Positions 1 to 5,376 of a stretch of DNA of 6,453 bases are shown here, one piece after another. Below the pieces are notes generated by a model. The model saw nothing but the letters and a program-made list of their open reading frames with translations, ran no database searches and had not been told where the DNA came from. Source of the stretch: Peptostreptococcaceae bacterium (lineage in GTDB: Bacteria; Bacillota_A; Clostridia; Peptostreptococcales; Acidaminobacteraceae); assembly GCA_013619035.1 (NCBI GenBank), contig JABXKX010000609.1:1-6453 (forward strand). Direction: 5' to 3'. How positions within the stretch are numbered: position 1 is the first letter of the stretch; each line of letters opens with the position of its first letter. The translations under genes and the position numbers were made by a program.

Positions 1-313
1 CCTTTAGGACTTATGTGACTAAAATATTTTTTATGTTTTTTTACTAGGGTCACAGTCATCAATTCCTTTGGATAAATAATATCTGTAGAGTAATCGATAT
101 ATAGAAGTAGTCCACATGATAATTGAAGTGTGCATACGAATATAAATGTAAAGACTAATAGAAGTTCAAATCCTTTTGTGTATCCAAGTAGAGACTCGGT
201 CCCTCTAGTCAATGGAATATAAAACAAAAATAGTATATTGTCAAGAGAATTGGACTTAAGACAGCGCTTACAATACTAGAATATTTAAATAGTTTTTCTT
301 TTATCAATATCAT
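1..313 (-). pseudogene. Membrane protein gene of cassette A, frameshifted and cut by window edge
   Basis: An ATG at 313 follows AAAGGAG and opens a hydrophobic reading frame (MILIKEKLFKYSSIVSAVLS...) that stops at TGA 211-209 after 34 codons. A second frame is open from 275 to the window edge and continues in the same style, including LFLFYIPLTRGTESLLGY and a long hydrophobic stretch GFELLLVFTFIFVCTLQLSC. Joining the frames between about 275 and 212 gives a small protein with at least two membrane segments, about 100 residues before the edge. A two-base change in the ATATAC tract near 225-235 would restore the frame. It may be a true broken gene or a sequence error. I do not recognise the family. 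It is the next cassette in transcription order after the metallopeptidase cassette. Confidence 0.6.
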
Positions 314-352
314 TTCACTCCTTTATAACGTATCCCTGTATAATTGAATTTT

Positions 353-596
353 GCATAACGTAAGCGCGTCTGAAATGCCGTTGAGCTTACAACTGAACTC
401 TCATGGTCGTAAGCCTGCAAACACCTAATGAGTCAGTGACTCGGTTAGCTAGGTTGCATACACGAGTAGAAGACATAGTCTTCGACCAGTGAAGAAACGA
501 GTGTGTCCATAATCATAAAGCTCTGTAACTACTTCTCATAAATCTAACTCCTTACATCACTCACCTGTTGACCTCTGCTCAGATGTAGTGTTAGAC
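353..596 (-). repeat. attC-like recombination site 1 (end of cassette B)
   Basis: 244 bp. On the minus strand it opens with R'' GTCTAAC (596-590) and closes with R' GTTATGC (359-353). Next to the R boxes, CTCAGATG at 579-586 can pair with CGTCTGA near 367-373 through one G-T wobble, the L-box position of attC. The 56 bp conserved core lies at 436-491 and contains the palindrome GAAGACATAGTCTTC (469-483). GAGTCAGTGACTC just before and into the core forms another hairpin. The left third is nearly identical to that of site 3, although the two are not adjacent. Confidence 0.8.
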
Positions 597-607
597 GTTG
601 TATAATT

Positions 608-1648
608 CTAGATAAAAGCCATGTTTATAAGATTTGTAAACGGATCTGATAATCTTAAATTTTCTTCATTAATTAAAGCTTCATTATAGTTTAAAACGAA
701 TAGCTCTGGTTTGTTAAAACACTCAATTAATTTCCTTGTACCTAAATTCTTATCAATTTGCTCACACATATGATATCCAATTGATTTATCTAATGGTTCT
801 GAAGTATTGCTATAAGTGTATTTATTTCTTATACTCTTAAGTTCACTAATATTGCCATCAAATGAATTTATATAAAGAATGTCATCTTCTAGATCTGATA
901 GATATTTCTTAATATTCTCTCCCCTATTTGACATTGAATCTCTTACTGCACTTGCCATTTCTTCACCATGTGATTCTACAGCTAATGGATATATATCATC
1001 TCCATCGTTATAAAAATATGTAGCTGCTCCCTCTCCCAATATACTTAACATAAGTAATCGAATTAAGCCAAATCTATCATCATATGAATGAATGTCACCA
1101 TGTGTTTTATCAACCCAGTACTTTAGTCCTATATGATGATACTCATGTAATAAAATACCTTCAATTAGATCTAAGTACTCTTCTTCTGAAGGCCAAAACA
1201 TGGCATTCAGCATCATTGTATTATTTCCAATTATTGTTCCTCCGTTTAAGGCATCAAATGTAAAGAATATATCTACCTCTATATTAGTATCATCTGGCAA
1301 TTTACTGATTAATTTATCTTCAAGCTTTTTAAAATCATATTCTTTGATTAATCTGAGTTTATTATTAAGTCTCTCAGTGTTATGATTTATTCTTCTGAGA
1401 TTTATGTAGATTTGTTCTAATTGTTCATCATCGGTATCAAACTCAATCTGATTTAGAGCCTTATATAAAATATCGCAATATTGAATATAATCATAAGTAT
1501 TTTTATAATAGTCAAGCATCTTTATCATTCCAGTTAACTCTTTCACTTCTTGCATATCATCTAAAAATTGATTGTAATCAGTATGGTTTTCCATGTTTAT
1601 AATATTTATTATTTTTTCTACTACTTCGTAATTTACTGTAACTTGCAT
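608..1648 (-). CDS. Putative zinc metallopeptidase (DUF5700-like), cassette B
   Basis: 346 residues with no signal peptide or membrane segment, so probably cytoplasmic. The N-terminal third is acidic, helical and rich in leucine and isoleucine. The centre carries HEYHH at residues 168-172, a HExxH zinc-binding motif with the glutamate expected to be catalytic. LGEGAAT follows at about 204-210; its E206 is a plausible third zinc ligand, as in gluzincin-type peptidases. The pattern ILLHEYHH ... GEG.AT resembles the DUF5700/DUF2268 group of predicted zinc peptidases; the family name comes from memory. The substrate is unknown. The start is supported by AGGAGA seven bases before ATG. The gene begins 30 bases inside the cassette, just after the R box of site 2, and stops 12 bases before site 1. 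This long gene fills its cassette and looks intact. Confidence 0.72.
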   Translation of the reverse strand: MQVTVNYEVVEKIINIINMENHTDYNQFLDDMQEVKELTGMIKMLDYYKNTYDYIQYCDILYKALNQIEFDTDDEQLEQIYINLRRINHNTERLNNKLRLIKEYDFKKLEDKLISKLPDDTNIEVDIFFTFDALNGGTIIGNNTMMLNAMFWPSEEEYLDLIEGILLHEYHHIGLKYWVDKTHGDIHSYDDRFGLIRLLMLSILGEGAATYFYNDGDDIYPLAVESHGEEMASAVRDSMSNRGENIKKYLSDLEDDILYINSFDGNISELKSIRNKYTYSNTSEPLDKSIGYHMCEQIDKNLGTRKLIECFNKPELFVLNYNEALINEENLRLSDPFTNLINMAFI

Positions 1649-1677
1649 AAAGTTCTCCTATTCTAGAATTATATTAC

Positions 1678-1928
1678 GTCTAACGGAAGCGCATTTGAGA
1701 TGACCTCGAGTGCTACATTGCAGTTGCCTATGGTTGTGAGTTTACGAACACCTAATGAGTCAGCGACTCGGTTAGCTAGGTTGTATACACGACCAGAAGA
1801 CATAGTCTTCGACCAGTGGCGAGAATATGTGGTCCTAGTCTTTTCATATGTATCTAGAGTGTCAATAGACACGAATCAGATCTCATAAACTTCAATATTT
1901 GGACCCTTGTCCAGATGTAGTGTTAGAT
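1678..1928 (-). repeat. attC-like recombination site 2 (end of cassette C)
   Basis: 251 bp. On the minus strand R'' is ATCTAAC (1928-1922) and R' is GTTAGAC (1684-1678); both fit RYYYAAC / GTTRRRY exactly. The L-box pair CATTTG (1692-1697) / CAGATG (1912-1917) keeps pairing through a G-T wobble. The conserved core is at 1763-1818. An inner stem GGTCC (1831-1835) / GGACC (1901-1905) replaces the GTCCA/TGGAC pair of sites 4 and 5, which suggests compensatory change. GTGTCAATAGACAC adds a small private hairpin. Confidence 0.82.
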
Positions 1929-1998
1929 GATGGATTTTCGCTTGGCTCATAAGGAATACCTTATTCTTTTTATTAAAACCCTCAACTTTTTACAGAGC

Positions 1999-2534
1999 CT
2001 ATTTATGACTAATCCCTTTAGCTAACCAAATGTCTGGTTTTCCTATACCATTAGCATCCGGTATCACACCTACAATTTTGTAACCTATCCTTTGATAAAA
2101 CTCAAATGGATGGTTTTTTAGATTCTTGATGTTTTCTATCTTCTGAAAAGTATCTTCAAAAAGATTCGTATGACTCAGTGATGTGCTAGAAGTTTCATCA
2201 TCGCTTCCAAGATATATTGTAAGACACCCTTTTTTTCTTAATATATTCTCAAGTTCAATACAGAGCTTTGTACCAACACCATTTAAACGGTAAGCTTCAG
2301 ATACCACCAGTGGATGCAGTTCCCAAGCCGTAATACCATATTGTGGAATAGCCCCAACAAAGCCAATCAAAACATCTTCTTCAATTGCGGCAATTAGAAC
2401 TTTTTTTCTTCCAGGCATTTTAAGACTTCCTCTTCTGCAGAATTCATATATGAATGAGGGAATGCTTGTTTTAATAACTCTGCAGCTTCATGGATATATT
2501 TACTGTTTTCAAATGTTAATTCAATTATGTACAT
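1999..2534 (-). CDS. Aminoglycoside 6'-N-acetyltransferase-like GNAT enzyme, split by a frameshift (cassette C)
   Basis: The intact C-terminal frame (2418-1999) alone gives 139 residues, but its apparent N-terminus MPGRKK is not the true start. A frame starting at 2534 behind GGAGGG encodes MYIIELTFENSKYIHEAAEL... and LKQAFPHSYMNSAEEEV, then stops at TAA 2396-2394 just after an A7 run. Joining the frames there gives 178 residues, a normal length for the family. The family signs are WELHPLVV (71-78), the acetyl-CoA loop RLNGVG (R83 to G88, RxxGxG), a C-terminal HPFEFYQRIGYKIVG and IPDANGIGKPDIWLAK. These are typical of AAC(6')-like proteins that acetylate the 6'-amino group of aminoglycosides with acetyl-CoA. 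The true substrate is not proven. The break could be an indel, a sequence error or a recoding site. The gene is a single cassette before site 2. Confidence 0.8.
2400..2408 (-). other. A7 tract with A AAA AAG slippery heptamer (frameshift point)
   Basis: On the minus strand the reading frame from 2534 runs GAA AAA AAG TTC TAA. The heptamer A AAA AAG is in the phase used for -1 slippage in dnaX. A one-base backward slip reads AAA AAA GTT CTA and enters the acetyltransferase frame without losing a residue. An indel in a homopolymer explains the same data and is the simpler reading. I saw no convincing Shine-Dalgarno-like stimulator about 10 bases upstream. Confidence 0.5.
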
Positions 2535-2540
2535 ATGTCT

Positions 2541-2546
2541 CCCTCC
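2541..2546 (-). promoter_or_regulatory. Ribosome binding site fixing the acetyltransferase start
   Basis: GGAGGG on the minus strand; the GGAGG core lies seven bases before ATG at 2534. No comparable site precedes the internal ATG at 2418, so 2534 is the likely start and the 139-residue frame is an N-terminally truncated reading. Confidence 0.75.
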
Positions 2547-2611
2547 AATTTCCCAATACCCTATATCTACTTAAAAAGATTTCCCTAATCAAATCTAAGC
2601 GTAAATCTTTT

Positions 2612-2854
2612 ATCTAACGAAAGCCCATCTGAGATGCCGTTGAGCTTACAACTGAACTCTCATGGTCGTGAGTCTGCGAACGCCTAATGAGTCAGTGACT
2701 CGGTTAGTTAGGTTGCATACACGAGCAGAAGACATAGTCTTCGACCAGTGGTGAGAAGGTGTGTCCATGATAGCTAGAACATTTAGAGGCTCTTATTAAA
2801 TCTAATTAATACCGACACTCACCAGTGAACCTCTGCTCAGATGTAGTGTTATAT
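2612..2854 (-). repeat. attC-like recombination site 3 (end of cassette D)
   Basis: 243 bp. On the minus strand R'' is ATATAAC (2854-2848) and R' is GTTAGAT (2618-2612). The L-box pair CATCTGAG / CTCAGATG is perfect over 8 bp. The core is at 2695-2750, preceded by the GAGTCAGTGACTC hairpin. It is very close to site 1 in its left third, including the shared block GAGCTTACAACTGAACTCTC. The variable region has its own ATTTA...TAAAT stem. Confidence 0.8.
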
Positions 2855-2866
2855 GATGTTAACACT

Positions 2867-3403
2867 CTACTTGTACACTTCGAATCCCATCTTCAGTAGT
2901 TTTTCCTTGTACAAATCATAGGGAAGTAAATTACTATCTAACAAATCTTGAAATCCTAAGAAATCGATTAAGTTCTTATGCTTTTCAGGATCTAATTCCT
3001 TACAATTCACAGTTATTACAAGTCCCATTACTAAAGAGTCATGTTGACCCATATATCGCTCACCGTACTTAAAACTCACTATATCGTGATTAAAGATGTC
3101 TGATTCTTTATGTCTTTGATAGAATTTATTCAACATATCAATTTGATCTTCACGTCCTTTAGGTATATTCATATCTTCAACAATTCTAAGTTTCTCGATT
3201 ACACCATCTTTATTTTTTATTTCAATTCTATAATCTTTTGAATGTTCATAATACACTTCAGCAATGTATTCGTATTTAAACAACTCTCCATATGAGCTTT
3301 CAGGCCAGTAGAAAGTTTCCAATTTAGTCTCATAATTCATGATTATGATAAGAACAGGTAGTAATAATAGTAATAATAGCCCTAATAATCTTCTTAGTTT
3401 CAT
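2867..3403 (-). CDS. Membrane-anchored protein of unknown function, cassette D
   Basis: 178 residues. Residues 4-22 form a leucine and isoleucine-rich membrane segment or uncleaved signal anchor preceded by KLRR, so the rest should face the outside of the cell. The exported part is charged and mixed, starting with NYETKLETFYWPES and ending FEVYK; I see no catalytic motif or cysteine pair and do not recognise the family. The start is supported by AATAGGAGA, nine bases before ATG. It starts 34 bases after the R box of site 4 and stops 12 bases before site 3, so it fills the cassette. The anchor followed by a KLExxY-type motif recalls the neighbouring cassette E protein, but no further alignment is evident by eye. 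Confidence 0.7.
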   Translation of the reverse strand: MKLRRLLGLLLLLLLPVLIIIMNYETKLETFYWPESSYGELFKYEYIAEVYYEHSKDYRIEIKNKDGVIEKLRIVEDMNIPKGREDQIDMLNKFYQRHKESDIFNHDIVSFKYGERYMGQHDSLVMGLVITVNCKELDPEKHKNLIDFLGFQDLLDSNLLPYDLYKEKLLKMGFEVYK

Positions 3404-3437
3404 TAGTATTTTCTCCTATTCTTAGAGTATTGATTTT

Positions 3438-3675
3438 ACATAACGGAAGCGCATCTGAGATGCCCTCGAACTTACAGACTTTGCCCATGTCCAACTCGCT
3501 TGGACTAATGCAACGGTGACTCGGTTAGTTAGGTTGCATACACGAGCAGAAGACATAGTCTTCGACCAGTGGTGAGAGGTTTTGTCCATAATCGTAAAAA
3601 CATCTAGCTGCTTCTTTCGAACCGATCTCATACGATCACTTGCCTGTGGACCTCGGATCAGATGTAGTGTTATGA
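3438..3675 (-). repeat. attC-like recombination site 4 (end of cassette E)
   Basis: 238 bp, the shortest copy. On the minus strand R'' is TCATAAC (3675-3669) and R' is GTTATGT (3444-3438). The L-box pair CATCTGA / TCAGATG is perfect over 7 bp. Before the core (3516-3571) it lacks the GAGTCAGTGACTC hairpin of sites 1-3; instead ATGCAAC pairs with GTTGCAT inside the core. The inner stem GTCCA (3584-3588) / TGGAC (3647-3651) encloses an ATCGTA...TACGAT stem. Confidence 0.8.
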
Positions 3676-3738
3676 GAAGTTAATTTTGAATTACGGTATG
3701 TTTCAGTGTTGAAATAATAATCTCCTCAATAATTACTT

Positions 3739-4344
3739 TTAGTTTTGCTCATTGTATTTGGAATTAAATCTTTTTCTATCGAACATAACTTCATTTTCAC
3801 GGTATTCTACGAAATCCTTATATTCTTGTGTATCAAATATTTCAGTTTCATTTTCGATTCTCATCTTTTTGTATCCTCTAGGCGAAAATAGACTTAGTCT
3901 TCCATCTCTTCTTGAACTTGCAACTATGATATAGAAAGATCCTGATTCAAGTATTTCGTCTCCCTCCATTAACTGAATATATCTTTTGTCTGATGAGACA
4001 CCACCAAATTGCTCTAATGTGATTGGTATATTCTTCTCAATATCACCTTTTATATTTTCAATTACAGTTATTGGATATTGAGTATAAGGTTCTCCAGTAA
4101 TCTTATAAACATGCATTCTTTTGTCAACTTTATTATATTCATAAATTGTACGAATTTTCTCATCTACTTTTGCGACAAAAACATAATCACTAAATCCAAC
4201 TACTTCATAAGGATTTTCCACGTCTAATGCATATTGCCCATGAAGATAATATATTTCTAACTTATCATCATATTGTACTGGTGCAAACATGATAATTATC
4301 ACAACTATAAATATTAAGCCTAGTATTTTAAACTTTTTGGTCAT
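3739..4344 (-). CDS. Membrane-anchored exported protein of unknown function, cassette E
   Basis: 201 residues. A positively charged MTKKFK is followed by a hydrophobic segment at about 7-22 (ILGLIFIVVIIIMFAP), a signal anchor or signal peptide without an evident lipobox, so the protein is probably extracellular and tethered. The segment DYVFVAKVDEKIRTIYEY, then YTQYPITVIENIKGD and ITLEQFGG, recalls small exported proteins common in low-GC Gram-positives, where a beta-rich domain carries a YxVxVxxxIKG pattern; this is resemblance by eye only. The C-terminus is charged (YRENEVMFDRKRFNSKYNEQ). No catalytic motif is seen. The start is supported by GGAG seven bases before ATG. The gene starts 30 bases after the R box of site 5, but about 63 bases separate its stop from site 4. 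Confidence 0.7.
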   Translation of the reverse strand: MTKKFKILGLIFIVVIIIMFAPVQYDDKLEIYYLHGQYALDVENPYEVVGFSDYVFVAKVDEKIRTIYEYNKVDKRMHVYKITGEPYTQYPITVIENIKGDIEKNIPITLEQFGGVSSDKRYIQLMEGDEILESGSFYIIVASSRRDGRLSLFSPRGYKKMRIENETEIFDTQEYKDFVEYRENEVMFDRKRFNSKYNEQN

Positions 4345-4367
4345 ATTTTTTCTCCAAAATCAATTTT

Positions 4368-4635
4368 TCATAACGGAAGCGCATCTGCAACGCAATCGAG
4401 CACTACAACAAGTTGCTAATGGCTGTGAGCTTGCGAAAGTCTTATGCAACGCTGTGACTCGGTCAGCTAGGCTGCATACACGAGCAGAAGACATAGTCTT
4501 CGACCAGTGAAGAAACGAGTGTGTCCATAAGTATATAACTTTGTTGATGTCCTAGTACTCTTTTTGTACTAGTGACTAAAGTAAATTCATACTTTCACTT
4601 TATCTGTGGACCTCTGCTCAGATGTAGTGTTATAT
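4368..4635 (-). repeat. attC-like recombination site 5 (end of truncated cassette F)
   Basis: 268 bp, the longest copy. On the minus strand R'' is ATATAAC (4635-4629) and R' is GTTATGA (4374-4368). The L-box pair is CATCTG / CAGATG. The core is at 4454-4509. The extra length is mostly a private hairpin, CTAGTAC (4552-4558) with a T-rich loop and GTACTAG (4566-4572). The inner GTCCA / TGGAC stem is kept. It is the last copy before the insertion-sequence remnant, so it marks the visible right edge of the array. Confidence 0.8.
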
Positions 4636-4749
4636 GATGGTCTTTTGTTTTAACTTATGTAAGTATTTCCAGTTTCTATTATATACAATAATCATACTAA
4701 CCAATGTTAATACTATGTTTATATTTGCATCTGTAATGACGAAGTAATT
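4630..4749 (-). pseudogene. C-terminal remnant of a membrane protein gene, cassette F
   Basis: A minus-strand frame of 39 codons, open only after a TGA at 4752-4750, reads NYFVITDANINIVLTLVSMI then IVYNRNWKYLHKLKQKTII and stops with a TAA at 4632-4630 that lies inside the R'' box of site 5. A hydrophobic segment followed by a basic tail is typical of a membrane protein C-terminus. The position just before an attC-like site is where a cassette gene should end. There is no start with a ribosome binding site, and the upstream sequence leads into the IS3 remnant, so the 5' part was probably lost. The family is unknown; a chance frame cannot be excluded. Confidence 0.45.
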
Positions 4750-4898
4750 TCACTTTTATGAATTTGATCTCATATTTTGATTTATTTTTGGTGCAACGTA
4801 GTTGCATATCTGGTTAACCAATTCTCTTTGGATTACCATTAGGTTTTGTTTTTCTTCTACCTTTATAATCTATAACTCCTATACAATGTGAATTCTCA

Positions 4899-5155
4899 AT
4901 GCAAACAATATTCATGAATTGGAATGATAAATTCATCTTAGAAGATCTTCTTGATACCGTTGAAATAAATAGATTGCTCAGTCGCAAAGGATGTCCTTAT
5001 GATAATGCGGTAATTGATGTTACGTTTAAATCATTTAAGAAGGAATTTGTCTATCACTACGTCTTTAATGACCTAGGTTATTTAAAGCGTTAGTTAATTG
5101 ATACAATAATATTCGTTAACATTCCAAGGTTTCGGGTATACTCAAACCATATTAA
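4899..5155 (+). pseudogene. IS3-family transposase orfB remnant (integrase core C-terminus)
   Basis: The frame 4899-5093 contains LEDLLDTVEINRLLSRKGCP then YDNAVIDVTFKSFKKEFVYH, the region around the last catalytic acidic residue of IS3-family orfB integrases (SRKGxxxDNA...FKxxKxE). The first half of the domain and orfA are missing. The frame ends at TAG where the family has an acidic residue (LKR*LID). The expected continuation YNNIR.HS..G..KPY appears in another frame at 5102-5152 as YNNIR*HSKVSGILKPY, with a stop inside. So the copy has a nonsense mutation, a frameshift and a second stop, and cannot be active. The insertion probably destroyed cassette F. Terminal inverted repeats were not identified. 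The rest of 4750-5376 shows no gene I can support. Confidence 0.85.
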
Positions 5156-5287
5156 GTAATAAACGCTAAATATCTATATCGATTTTTGATTTAGTGCAAT
5201 AATGAAATTACAAGCCAAATCCAAAAGCTATGATACTCTAAATACTCTTAACTTATCGATTCAAGATAGATTGAACATCAGATTGTT

Positions 5288-5317
5288 TTGGAGAAGTCTT
5301 GAATTGAATTATATAAG
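5288..5317 (+). promoter_or_regulatory. Possible promoter of the Kelch gene
   Basis: TTGGAG (5288-5293) and TATAAG (5312-5317) are 18 bases apart, about 60 bases before the start codon. They resemble sigma-70/SigA -35 and -10 boxes, but such matches are common in AT-rich DNA. Confidence 0.25.
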
Positions 5318-5376
5318 ATCTTGAAGAGTGCGCTTTCAATTTACTCTGTCAAATGTAAGTTAGAAGAGAGGGATAT

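Larger units (their letters stand above)
1..4749 (-). mobile_element. Integron-type gene cassette array (five attC-like sites)
   Basis: Single genes on the minus strand alternate with five long imperfect repeats placed directly after each gene. Assuming the usual crossover between G and TT of the R box GTTRRRY, the cassettes are: A 358 to beyond position 1, B 1683-359, C 2617-1684, D 3443-2618, E 4373-3444, and F from 4374 rightwards, truncated. The first six bases of each cassette, read on the minus strand, pair with its terminal R box: TTAGAC (B), TTAGAT (C) and TTATGA (E) match perfectly, and TTATGT (D) pairs through one G-T wobble. Genes start 24 to 78 bases after the R box and stop 11 to 70 bases before the next site, as in integron cassettes. 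No integrase or attI is visible. Array identity is inferred from structure; the unusual site length leaves room for a different recombinase system. Confidence 0.82.

Noticed and set aside
1669..1872. 67-codon minus-strand reading frame containing HWSKTMSSGRVYNLANRV
   Set aside because: It lies entirely in attC-like site 2. The similar peptide in site 4 (3422-3631) reflects conserved DNA, not a protein, and neither has a ribosome binding site.
1700..1888. 62-codon plus-strand reading frame
   Set aside because: It also lies inside site 2, on the opposite strand, with no start signal; a by-product of the repeat.
1949..1970. ATAAGG AATA CCTTAT hairpin followed by a T-rich run on the plus strand
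   Set aside because: A weak AT-rich stem in the wrong orientation to terminate the minus-strand cassette genes, with no plus-strand gene before it.
4289..4510. 73-codon plus-strand reading frame across the cassette E start and site 5
   Set aside because: It overlaps the well-supported cassette E gene on the other strand and then the repeat; no ribosome binding site.
353..4635. Repeats considered as a CRISPR array, REP elements or group II intron pieces
   Set aside because: The units are far too long and gene-separated for CRISPR or REP, and no intron domain V or reverse transcriptase is seen; R-box complementarity fits cassette recombination sites better.
4797..4900. Minus-strand peptide IGVIDYKGRRKTKPNGNPKR and nearby palindromes TGCAACGTAGTTGCA and TGGTTAACCA, considered as a second gene fragment or insertion-sequence end
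   Set aside because: Short, no start signal, no family recognised, and no matching inverted repeat found on the other side of the transposase remnant.
5202..5324. 40-codon plus-strand frame MKLQAKSKSYDTLNTL...
   Set aside because: No ribosome binding site, no recognisable family, and AT-rich surroundings; chance frame more likely.
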